Part shown: positions 1-6,380 of the stretch, in pieces
Numbering within the stretch: the stretch's first letter is position 1
Layout of the letters: every line of letters begins with the position of its first letter
NCBI GenBank assembly: GCA_013817655.1
Contig: JACDCJ010000057.1
Location: 1-9,921 of the forward strand
DNA from: Actinosomnolentus pattersoniae (SeqCode)
Lineage (GTDB): Bacteria; Actinomycetota; UBA4738
Reading direction: 5' to 3'
DNA: 9,921 nt
Notes under the pieces: model-generated
The model's database searches: none
What the model was told of the DNA's origin: nothing
Seen by the model: only the letters and a program-made list of their open reading frames with translations
Translations under genes and position numbers: made by a program

Positions 1-481
1 GGCCACTGACCTTCTGGAAAGCCACGACGGCGTGCAGGGTCTCCTCGCCGAACACGCCGTCGATGCCGGTGACGGTGTACCCGAGGCCGTTCAGGCGTTC
101 CTGGAGATCCTCCACCGCCGGCCCCTCGGAGCCGTGACGAAGCGATACGGGGAGAGCGGGCGGCTTGGGCTTCGGGCTCGATGGCTTCGGGCTCGATGGC
201 TTCGGGCTCGATGGCTTCGGGCTCTGGCCGCGAGGCTCGTCGAGGCCCGAGCCCGGATCGCGCGACATGCCGCCGCCAACACCGGGTGGGGCCGTCGGAG
301 AAGACACGGGCGCTCGCGGACCAGCCGCCGCGGGCACGGGATCCGAGTTTCGGGCTCGCGCGATGGTGGACCAGCCGGCGCCCACCGCGCCGATGCCTAC
401 CGCGAGGGCAAGCGCCACGCCAAGCACCAGCGGCTGACGGGAAGCCCTCTGCCGGTCCCGCCTGGATGGTTGGCTTCTCAT
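1..481 (-). CDS. Membrane-anchored peptidoglycan-binding (PG_binding_1) protein, C-terminus off the left edge
   Basis: Reading the minus strand from an ATG at 481 gives 160 codons with no stop before the window ends. A GGGAGG ribosome-binding site lies just upstream. Residues 1-17 are basic and residues 18-37 form one hydrophobic segment (LVLGVALALAVGIGAVGAGW), which suggests a signal anchor. Residues 40-112 are a disordered linker rich in Ala, Pro and Ser with repeated SPKPS units. From about residue 113 the pattern LRHGSEGPAVEDLQERLNGL, then GIDGVFGEETLHAVVAFQKV, matches the first two helices of the PG_binding_1 fold, which binds peptidoglycan. The protein should sit in the membrane with its binding domain in the cell wall. 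In actinobacteria this layout often precedes an L,D-transpeptidase or other wall-hydrolase domain, but that part would lie off the window, so this is inference. The gene lies downstream of the MocR gene on the same strand with a 155-bp gap, and probably has its own promoter. Confidence 0.85.
   Translation of the reverse strand, partial: MRSQPSRRDRQRASRQPLVLGVALALAVGIGAVGAGWSTIARARNSDPVPAAAGPRAPVSSPTAPPGVGGGMSRDPGSGLDEPRGQSPKPSSPKPSSPKPSSPKPKPPALPVSLRHGSEGPAVEDLQERLNGLGYTVTGIDGVFGEETLHAVVAFQKVSG
171..225. repeat. 15-bp tandem repeat encoding an SPKPS linker
   Basis: The unit ttcgggctcgatggc occurs three times without mismatch (171-185, 186-200, 201-215), followed by ten bases of a fourth copy that ends in a different base. 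The unit length is a multiple of three. On the minus strand it encodes repeated Ser-Pro-Lys-Pro-Ser in the linker between the membrane anchor and the peptidoglycan-binding domain, so gain or loss of a unit changes linker length without shifting the frame. Confidence 0.9.
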
Positions 482-636
482 CCCGCTCCCTCCCGTACAT
501 CCGGACTGTCGTGTCTCCGAGCGTGCCCTCGCGGAGAAACCCGGCGATCGCCGCCACGTAACGATTCCGGCACGGATCCCGCCGGAAGCGGTGTCCACTG
601 GGACGCCCACCGGGGAGAGATGGTTCCCTCGTGAGG

Positions 637-1959
637 TCAGGCCGGGCGACCACGATCCCGTGGCCGGAGCGCCCCCGCGAGCGCGTCCGCGAAACGCTCG
701 GCTTCCTCCGGCAACAGGCCGGAGATTGTCACCCGGATGGCCGGTGGGGACCGCAACCGGAAGTGCTCGCCTGCTCGAACGGCCCAACCGCCGTTCAGCA
801 ACGCGCGCATGACTCCGGCCTCCTCGGGGACCGGAATCCAGACGTTCATGCCCGAGCGGCCGTGCGCAACGACGCCGCGACGGGAGAGGGCATCGAGGAG
901 CGAGCGGCGGCGATGCGCGTACGTCCGCCCGGCCGTCTCGAGCAGGCGACCGATGCCCGGGTCGGACCAGAGTGCCAAGACGACCTGCTGCAGGAGCCGG
1001 CTGACCCACCCCTGCCCCAGCAGCCGGCGACCAGCGACCCGATCCACCGTCGTCGCGTCGCCTGCCAGGAGAGCTACCCGCAGGTCCGGGCCGAGCGACT
1101 TCGCGACCGAGCGGACAACCGCCCAGCGCGCCCGCTCGCGGGTGACGAGTGGAACGTGCTCCACTCCGGAGACCGGTCCGGCGTGGTCATCCTCGATGAG
1201 GAGGGCCTCGGGATGTCGTCTGAGGACCGATCGCAGCTCGCGGGCCCGTCCCTCGTCGAAGGCGGCCCCGAACGGATTCTGGGATCTCGGCGTGAGGAGG
1301 ACGGCCGCCGCGCCCTCGCGAAGGGCGGCGTGGAGGTCGCCCGGCAGGGCGCCCAGGTCGTCGACCCCGACGGGGACGGGCGAAAGGCCCAGCGCCGCCA
1401 GCAGGTCGAGGACGGACGCATAGGCTGGATCCTCCACGGCGACTCGGTCACCCAGCCGCAGATGAGCCTGGAGAACCCGTTCCACGCCATCGAGGGCACC
1501 GCTCACGACGGTGAGGGACTCTGCCGGAACGCCTTCGCCTCGAAAGTCCCGGCGAGCCACATCGAGGAGACCCGCGAGGCTGGCGGGCTCGTCGTAAAGG
1601 TGGTGACGGGTGTCGAGCAGGCCGAGGGACTCGGCCAGCGGGGGCAGCAACGAGGGGTCGGGATTGCCGTTCGACAGATCGCGCACCCCCGCGGGGACGT
1701 GATGGGTCGCGGCGGCGGCGAGCGGCGGCCGAGCGCTGATGGTGGTGCCCGAGCCGATACGGGTGTGGATCAGGCCCCGGTCGCGCAGGACGCGGTAGGC
1801 CGAGGCAACCGTGCCCGGGCTGACGCGGAGGTCCCGAGCGAGCCGCCGCACCGGGGGCAGTCGTGCGCCCGCCGGCAGCCGCCCTCGCCTGATGCCGAGC
1901 TCGACGGACGCTGCGATGGAGGCCGCCCCCCTCCCGCCAATCGTATACTGTGTTGGCAC
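637..1959 (-). CDS. MocR-family (GntR/aminotransferase class I fusion) transcriptional regulator
   Basis: This 440-residue protein has the two-part MocR layout. An N-terminal GntR-type winged helix spans about residues 10-75 (IRRGRLPAGARLPPVRRLA, then VSPGTVASAYRVLRDRGLI). A fold-type I aminotransferase-like domain follows from about 95 to 432. The pyridoxal-phosphate lysine is most likely K287 in SVAKSLGPDLR. N228 in SQNPFG and the acidic stretch EDDH (256-259) sit where the family contacts the cofactor, and R409 (IRVTISG) is a candidate carboxylate-binding Arg. MocR proteins bind DNA as dimers and sense pyridoxal phosphate or amino compounds, usually without catalysing transamination. The GTG start gives a full winged helix, but no Shine-Dalgarno sequence precedes it, so translation may be leaderless. 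The start faces that of the split-barrel flavoprotein gene 47 bp away, which is probably the regulated target. The sensed ligand cannot be read from the sequence. Confidence 0.93.
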   Translation of the reverse strand: MPTQYTIGGRGAASIAASVELGIRRGRLPAGARLPPVRRLARDLRVSPGTVASAYRVLRDRGLIHTRIGSGTTISARPPLAAAATHHVPAGVRDLSNGNPDPSLLPPLAESLGLLDTRHHLYDEPASLAGLLDVARRDFRGEGVPAESLTVVSGALDGVERVLQAHLRLGDRVAVEDPAYASVLDLLAALGLSPVPVGVDDLGALPGDLHAALREGAAAVLLTPRSQNPFGAAFDEGRARELRSVLRRHPEALLIEDDHAGPVSGVEHVPLVTRERARWAVVRSVAKSLGPDLRVALLAGDATTVDRVAGRRLLGQGWVSRLLQQVVLALWSDPGIGRLLETAGRTYAHRRRSLLDALSRRGVVAHGRSGMNVWIPVPEEAGVMRALLNGGWAVRAGEHFRLRSPPAIRVTISGLLPEEAERFADALAGALRPRDRGRPA

Positions 1960-2006
1960 GACTACTAAATCGTATCATTACATTTGGGAACTTGGAGGAA
2001 AGGTCC
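1939..2006. promoter_or_regulatory. Divergent promoter/operator region with AATCGTAT direct repeats, between MocR and the flavoprotein gene
   Basis: This AT-rich patch stands out from its GC-rich surroundings. The octamer AATCGTAT occurs at 1939-1946 and again in the same orientation at 1968-1975, 29 bp start to start, or close to three helical turns. MocR regulators such as GabR are known to bind spaced direct repeats, so this is a candidate operator for both genes. The first copy lies inside the start of the MocR gene and the second in the gap. For the flavoprotein, TATCAT at 1973-1978 is a possible -10 element and GGAGGAAAGG at 1994-2003 is its ribosome-binding site. For MocR, TACGAT at 1975-1970 on the minus strand fits TANNNT and would place transcription start at or near the GTG. 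No good -35 boxes are seen, and the promoter elements are guesses. Confidence 0.5.
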
Positions 2007-2678
2007 GTGCCCAGCCACCCAGGGGTCGACCACCGGTCGAGGGTGACGGTCCGGCGACATCCGGAGCGCGGAAGCCACGATCGAGCGATCATCCACCGGA
2101 TCCTGGACGAGGCCCTCTTCTGCCACGTTGGCTTCGTCGTCGGCGCCCAGCCCTTCGTCATTCCCACCATCCACGCGCGATCCCATGACCGGCTGTACGT
2201 GCACGGCTCTTCGGCGAGCCGGATGCTTCGAGCCCTCGGTGCCCGGATTCCGGTCTGCGTGACTGTGACCATCCTCGACGGTCTGGTCCTCGCGCGGTCG
2301 GTCTTCGATCACTCCATGAACTATCGATCGGTCGTGGTCCTCGGCACCGCGCATCCCGTGGAGGGCGCCGATGAAAAGACAGATGCGCTTCGAGCGATCG
2401 TGGAGCACGTGATGCCCGGCCGATGGGCGCAGGCCCGCCACCCGACCGCAAAGGAGTTGAAGGCGACGAGCGTCCTCTCGCTCTCCCTCGAGGAGGCCTC
2501 GGCGAAGATCCGCGTTGGCCCCCCGAAGGACGACCCCGGCGATCTCACGCTACCCGTTTGGGCGGGCGAGGTGCCCGTCCGCTTGCAGTACCTGGCCCCG
2601 CGCCCGGATCCCGCGCTCCCCCCTGGTATCGACCTACCGGCCAACGTGGCGCGGGCCGGCCGTGGCACCGGTTCCTGA
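2007..2678 (+). CDS. Pyridoxamine 5'-phosphate oxidase superfamily protein (NimA/COG3467-like split barrel, flavin-binding)
   Basis: The protein has 223 residues. The frame is open back to a GTG at 1950, but the GTG at 2007 has a strong GGAGGAAAGG site four bases upstream and gives a start typical of the family. Residues 27-120 match the FMN-binding split barrel: ILDEALFCHVGFVVGAQPFV, then LYVHGSSASRMLRAL, VCVTVTILDGLVLARS and NYRSVVVLG. The region at about 130-175 (helical, then LSLSLEEASAKIRVGPPKDD) is the usual end of this subgroup. Such proteins bind FMN or F420-type cofactors and act as small cytoplasmic oxidoreductases; they are distinct from genuine PdxH, and the substrate cannot be told from sequence. 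Divergent pairing with a MocR regulator is a common arrangement in actinobacteria and suggests control by that protein. The C-terminus after about residue 205 looks disordered. Confidence 0.88.
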   Translation: MPSHPGVDHRSRVTVRRHPERGSHDRAIIHRILDEALFCHVGFVVGAQPFVIPTIHARSHDRLYVHGSSASRMLRALGARIPVCVTVTILDGLVLARSVFDHSMNYRSVVVLGTAHPVEGADEKTDALRAIVEHVMPGRWAQARHPTAKELKATSVLSLSLEEASAKIRVGPPKDDPGDLTLPVWAGEVPVRLQYLAPRPDPALPPGIDLPANVARAGRGTGS

Positions 2679-2709
2679 GGGCCCCGTCGGCCCCCGATCC
2701 CTAGTCGAC

Positions 2710-3798
2710 CTACTTGACGATCTCCTGGACATACGCGTCCGCCCGCCCGCCCCCGCCGTTCGCGAGTGTGCCGTACTCGGGAATCGCGAAGATGCTCACG
2801 CGGTTGTCCAGGAAGTCGGTGTAAGCGAGGAACAAGCCGTCCGGAGAGACATCCAGACCGGTCGTCCGGTTGCCCGCCACGATCGCATCCAGGACCTCGC
2901 CGGTCGCGGTGTCGATCGCCAGGACGGACCCCCACTCCGGTCCGGGGACGGCCAGGTCCGGGCCGTTGACGCCCCGGTTCGAGACGTACAGCACCCTGCC
3001 GTCGGGCGTCAGGTCGATCGTGTTCGGCGTGGAAGCGGTGTCGGCGAGTTTTCTCGCCTCCTCCGTCGTGAGGTCCACCACGAACACCTCGTCGGTCGCC
3101 ATGTCGTCGGCATAGAGGAGACCGGCCTCCGGATCGGCCACGAGGTGTCGAAGTGCGCCTCCGGTTCGAAGCAGGATCTCGGAGTCTCCGCCCTTCAGAT
3201 CGATGCGCTGCAGCTCGCCGCCTCCGAAGCCCGCCACGAACAGTCGCTCCCCGTCTTCGGTCACGTAGAGGCCGCGAGGCGTGTCCACGCAGGGGATCTG
3301 GAGGCGAACCTGTCCCGTTCCGAGGTCGAACTCGGTGACGTTGTCGCCCGACCAGTTGGCCACGTAGAGGGTCCGCTCATCGGGTGAGAGCGCCATGATC
3401 TTGCTCCAGGCGCTCTTCGTGTACAGCTGGCGGCGAACCGTTCGGGTGGCGACATCTATCTCGAAGACAGATGCGGTCTGCATCTGGCTCACATACGCGG
3501 TCGAGCCGTCTCGCGTGAAGGTCACCTCCACGGACCCGTAATCACCTGTCTCGATCTCGCCAAGGAGCCGGAAGGTGGCGGCGTCGTAGACCTCGATCCC
3601 TGGTTCTCCCAATGGCGTCACCCAGAGCTCCGTTCCATCGGGCGAGAACGCGACCTGCTTCGGCTGGACGCCGGTGTCGAAGGCCCCCATCTGGTGATGA
3701 AGCAGGCCCTCGGGGTCGAGCCAGAGCTGGATCGTCCGGTCCCGGTCGAGCCCGAACGTCTCGGTGAGGGGGTTGTGCCCGGCGAGGGTGAGCGACAC
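2710..3798 (-). CDS. YVTN/YncE-like seven-bladed beta-propeller protein (propeller part of a frameshifted gene)
   Basis: From the GTG at 3798 this frame gives 362 residues. After a short leader it shows seven repeats of about 40-50 residues, each with a core such as QVAFSPDGTELWVT, KIMALSPDERTLYVANWSGD or TIDLTPDGRVLYVSNRG followed by a strand ending in a VYDAATFRLLGEI-like segment. This is the YVTN/lactonase-like propeller fold. Members are usually exported or surface-associated binding proteins, and no catalytic residues can be assigned here. The first 30 residues (SLTLAGHNPLTETFGLDRD) are the second half of a PEGA domain whose first half lies upstream in another frame, so 3798 is probably not the biological start. 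The C-terminus, about 344-352, is Gly-rich. The gene converges on the flavoprotein gene with 31 bp between stop codons and is divergent from the MOSC gene. Confidence 0.85.
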   Translation of the reverse strand: MSLTLAGHNPLTETFGLDRDRTIQLWLDPEGLLHHQMGAFDTGVQPKQVAFSPDGTELWVTPLGEPGIEVYDAATFRLLGEIETGDYGSVEVTFTRDGSTAYVSQMQTASVFEIDVATRTVRRQLYTKSAWSKIMALSPDERTLYVANWSGDNVTEFDLGTGQVRLQIPCVDTPRGLYVTEDGERLFVAGFGGGELQRIDLKGGDSEILLRTGGALRHLVADPEAGLLYADDMATDEVFVVDLTTEEARKLADTASTPNTIDLTPDGRVLYVSNRGVNGPDLAVPGPEWGSVLAIDTATGEVLDAIVAGNRTTGLDVSPDGLFLAYTDFLDNRVSIFAIPEYGTLANGGGGRADAYVQEIVK

Positions 3799-4088
3799 GG
3801 TGACGTCTCCGGAGGCGACCTCGCCATCGAACGGGGTCCGGCCCTTCCTGGTGGAACCATCGGAGCCCTCGATCCGAACGGAGGCCCCTCCGGTGTGGAG
3901 ACGATCCGCAGATGGTGAGGCCCGGCCTCGCCCGCGCCGAGGGCGCCCGCCCCGGGCTGGGCTCCCACCGGCGCGCCCCGTGCGGTCCCGATCCCCACGG
4001 CCAGCCGCCTCCGGACGTGCCGCGATCGCACGCCGAGGCGTTCAACTCTGGTCGGGGGGAGGGCGACCACGTCCAAGTCCTGCTCCAT
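3799..4088 (-). other. N-terminal segment of the propeller gene (start of PEGA domain) with an apparent 1-base frameshift at 3885-3888
   Basis: From an ATG at 4088 another minus-strand frame reads MEQDLDVVALPPTRVERLGV and continues to HHLRIVSTPEG. It then meets a run of four G (plus strand C at 3885-3888). After that run the PEGA pattern continues in the propeller frame as ASVRIEGSDGSTRKG, RTPFDGEVASGDVTVSL. Adding one G restores a single continuous reading frame through LRIVSTPEG-ASVRIEG, a textbook PEGA domain. The repaired protein would run from 4088 to 2710, roughly 458 residues. Residues before the PEGA domain are Arg-, Gly- and Ala-rich and match nothing I recognise, and no clear signal peptide is seen. 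Whether the shift is a sequencing or assembly error or a real mutation cannot be decided here. Confidence 0.7.
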
Positions 4089-4128
4089 CGGTCTTGGGTA
4101 GCAAGCCCCCTCAGGACCGCCCTGTCAA
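4088..4128 (-). promoter_or_regulatory. Candidate promoter for the PEGA-propeller gene (TTGACA -35)
   Basis: An exact TTGACA lies on the minus strand at 4128-4123, in the 55-bp gap shared with the divergent MOSC gene. The -10 region 17-19 bp further on (around 4105-4098, reading cttgctac) is a poor match. Transcription from here would begin within a few bases of the ATG at 4088, which has no Shine-Dalgarno sequence, so a leaderless mRNA is possible. The evidence is weak. Confidence 0.3.
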
Positions 4129-4143
4129 GTAGCGTGGAGCCCA

Positions 4144-4908
4144 ATGCGTACCGTCTCTCGATTGTCAGTCGCACCCGTGAAGTCGCTTCGTCTCCTCCAT
4201 CCGGATCGCGTCCGGCTGGAGCGATCTGGCGTGCCCGAGAACCGCCGCTTCTACCTCGCCGAGCCCGACGGAACCCTGTTTACGGCGGCAAGGCACGGGC
4301 CCGTCGTGGCCATCGTGCCGGAGTACGACGCCGCATCGGAGCGGTTGAAGCTTCGATTCCCCGATGGAGCGATCGTCGAGGGGGATGTAAGCCGAGGAGG
4401 ACAAGGGGTGACCACGGACTTCTTCGGCCGCGCGGTGCCCGGGCGGATGCTGGAAGGGCCCTGGGCCGAGGCGTTCTCGTCCTACGTCGGCCAGGCGCTA
4501 CGGCTCGTCCGAGTGGACGCCCGCGGTGACGGGAACGACGATGCCCCCGTCTCGCTCTTCTCCACGGCGTCCGCCGAGGAGCTCGCTCGTCGCTCGGGCC
4601 GGCCGGAGGCGCTCGACTCCCGGCGCTTTCGAATGCTGGTGGAGGTGGCAGGGTGCGAGCCCCACGAGGAGGACCGTTGGAACGGCACGGCGGTCCGCCT
4701 CGGTGAAGCCGAGGTGAAGGTGGTGGGCTTCGTCGGCCGGTGCGTGATCACGACCCAGAGCCCCTCAACGGGGCACAAGGACCTCGATACGCTGAAGGCC
4801 ATCAAGGCGTACCGGGGAATGCAGGGAAAGAGCATCCGGTTCGGCGTCTACGCCGACGTGCTGGAGCCCGGGACGATCGGAGTGGGCGACCCGGTCGTTC
4901 CGCAGTGA
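4144..4908 (+). CDS. MOSC domain-containing protein (MOSC_N plus MOSC; mARC/YcbX-like)
   Basis: The protein has 254 residues, starting at an ATG preceded by GGAG at 4136-4139. Residues 1-75 match the MOSC N-terminal barrel: VSRLSVAPVKSLRLL, VPENRRFYLAEPDG and a LKLRFPDG segment. The MOSC domain covers about 135-254 and includes LDSRRFRML (157-165), PHEEDRWNG and the signature FVGRCVITTQSPSTGHKDLD (196-215). C200 lies where mARC and YcbX proteins carry the cysteine that ligates the molybdenum cofactor. Family members use Mo cofactor to reduce N-hydroxylated compounds or to handle sulfur. The usual Asn after RRFR is Met here. There is no C-terminal ferredoxin domain, so an external electron donor would be needed. 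The protein looks cytoplasmic. The gene is divergent from the propeller gene and convergent with fumC, with three bases between stop codons. Its exact substrate is unknown. Confidence 0.9.
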   Translation: MRTVSRLSVAPVKSLRLLHPDRVRLERSGVPENRRFYLAEPDGTLFTAARHGPVVAIVPEYDAASERLKLRFPDGAIVEGDVSRGGQGVTTDFFGRAVPGRMLEGPWAEAFSSYVGQALRLVRVDARGDGNDDAPVSLFSTASAEELARRSGRPEALDSRRFRMLVEVAGCEPHEEDRWNGTAVRLGEAEVKVVGFVGRCVITTQSPSTGHKDLDTLKAIKAYRGMQGKSIRFGVYADVLEPGTIGVGDPVVPQ

Positions 4909-4911
4909 ACG

Positions 4912-6339
4912 TCAACCCGGGGCCGGCCCCGCGCCTTCCTGGGGGCGAACCATCAGCTCCGGCCGGACCAGCCGGTCGTACTCCTCCCCGCTGAGGTAGC
5001 CCAGCGCCATCGCCGCCTCCCGAAGCGTCGTCTCATCCTTGTGCGCCTTCTTCGCGATCTCGGCCGCCTTGTCGTAGCCAATCCTTGGCGTGAGCGCGGT
5101 CACCAGCATGAGCGATCGGTCGAGCAGCTCCGCGATTCGCTCTCTGTTGGGCCGAATGCCCTCCACGCAGAATTCGCGGAAGGTTCGGCATGCGTCGGCG
5201 AGGATTCGCACCGAGTGGAGGAAGTTCCGGATCATCACCGGCTTGAAGACATTCAGCTCGAAGTTGCCCTGCGAGCCGGCGACGGCGATAGCCGTGTCGT
5301 TGCCGATGACCTGACAGCAGACCATGGTCATGGCCTCGGCCTGGGTGGGGTTGACCTTCCCGGGCATGATCGAGGACCCGGGCTCGTTCTCGGGAAGCTC
5401 GAGCTCGCCGAGGCCCGAACGTGGTCCCGACCCGAGCCAGCGGATGTCGTTCGCGATCTTCATGAGGGACGTGGCGAGGGTGCGCAGGGCGCCGCTGGCC
5501 ATGACCAAAGCGTCGTGCGAGGACAGCGCCGCGAAGGGGTTCCGTGCCGAGCGGAAGGGAAGCCCCGTGAGATCGGCGATCTTGGACGCGACCTGCTCGC
5601 CGAAGCCGTTCGGCGCATTGAGTCCTGTCCCGACCGCCGTCCCCCCGATAGCCAGCTCGTAGAGGCCGGGCAGGCCCTGCTCGATGAAGGCGACGCCGGC
5701 GTCGACCTGGGCGACGTAGCCGGAGAACTCCTGCCCGAGGGTGATTGGGACGGCGTCCTGGAGGTGCGTTCGGCCGATCTTCACCAGATCCCGGAACTCC
5801 TCTGCCTTGGCCTCCAGGGAGTCCCTCAGGGCACGCAGGCTGGGAAGCAAGCTCTCGACGACCGCTGTAGCGGCGGCAATGTACATCGCCGTCGGAAAGG
5901 TGTCGTTCGACGATTGCGACATGTTGACGTCGTCGTTGGGGTGGATCGGATCCTTCGATCCCATCCGTCCACCGGCCATCTCGATCGCCCGGTTGGCAAT
6001 GACCTCGTTCGCGTTCATGTTGGACTGAGTCCCCGACCCCGTCTGCCACACGAAGAGCGGGAAGTGCTCGCCCAGCGTTCCATCGGCCACCTCTTCGGCG
6101 GCGCGCACGATGAGATCGGCGCGGGCGGCCGGCAGGCGCCCCGAGTCGGCGTTAACGAGCGCACACGCCTTCTTGAGGACCCCGAATGCGCGGACAACCT
6201 CCTCCGGCATCCGGTCTTCGCCGATCGAGAAGTGGTGGAGCGAGCGCTGGGTCTGGGCCCCCCAGTACCGGTCGGCCGGCACATCGAGACTCCCCATGCT
6301 GTCCGACTCGACCCGTGTTGCCTCTTCCCGCTCAGCCAT
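4912..6339 (-). CDS. fumC: Class II fumarate hydratase (fumarase C)
   Basis: The enzyme interconverts fumarate and L-malate in the TCA cycle in the cytoplasm, as a homotetramer without an iron-sulfur cluster. The 475-residue length is normal for the family. The substrate-site motifs are intact: TGSGTQSNMNANEV (100-113), HPNDDVNMSQSSNDTFPT (133-150), GRTHLQDAVPITLGQEF (189-205) with the catalytic His at 192, and the signature loop GSSIMPGKVNPTQ (321-333) carrying the catalytic Ser. GNFELNVFKPVMIRNFLHS (358-376) distinguishes fumarase from aspartase and other lyases. The frame stays open upstream to 6594, but those residues are low-complexity and overlap the hydrolase gene. The ATG at 6339 has GGAGAG at 6348-6343 and starts right before the family's conserved N-terminus. 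The gene follows the hydrolase gene by 41 bp on the same strand, so the two may be cotranscribed. Confidence 0.97.
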   Translation of the reverse strand: MAEREEATRVESDSMGSLDVPADRYWGAQTQRSLHHFSIGEDRMPEEVVRAFGVLKKACALVNADSGRLPAARADLIVRAAEEVADGTLGEHFPLFVWQTGSGTQSNMNANEVIANRAIEMAGGRMGSKDPIHPNDDVNMSQSSNDTFPTAMYIAAATAVVESLLPSLRALRDSLEAKAEEFRDLVKIGRTHLQDAVPITLGQEFSGYVAQVDAGVAFIEQGLPGLYELAIGGTAVGTGLNAPNGFGEQVASKIADLTGLPFRSARNPFAALSSHDALVMASGALRTLATSLMKIANDIRWLGSGPRSGLGELELPENEPGSSIMPGKVNPTQAEAMTMVCCQVIGNDTAIAVAGSQGNFELNVFKPVMIRNFLHSVRILADACRTFREFCVEGIRPNRERIAELLDRSLMLVTALTPRIGYDKAAEIAKKAHKDETTLREAAMALGYLSGEEYDRLVRPELMVRPQEGAGPAPG

Positions 6340-6342
6340 GCG

Positions 6343-6348
6343 CTCTCC
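6343..6348 (-). promoter_or_regulatory. Ribosome-binding site that fixes the fumC start
   Basis: GGAGAG on the minus strand is followed by three bases and then the ATG at 6339. It favours the 475-residue form of fumarase over the 85-residue longer open frame, whose extra part overlaps the hydrolase gene and resembles no fumarase. Confidence 0.75.
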
Positions 6349-6380
6349 AGTACGTTCGAGCACTCTCTCGCCAATCGAGC

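Noticed and set aside
631..1968. A 445-codon plus-strand open frame
   Set aside because: It is antisense to the MocR gene, with no domain pattern and no ribosome-binding site.
1950..2006. Upstream GTG start (1950) for the flavoprotein, adding 19 residues
   Set aside because: That start would overlap the MocR gene start and the operator repeats, it has no ribosome-binding site, and the GTG at 2007 has a strong one.
2679..2693. Hairpin GGGCC-N5-GGCCC between the convergent flavoprotein and propeller genes, as a terminator
   Set aside because: The stem is only five pairs and no T tract follows in either direction. Short GC palindromes are expected by chance at this base composition.
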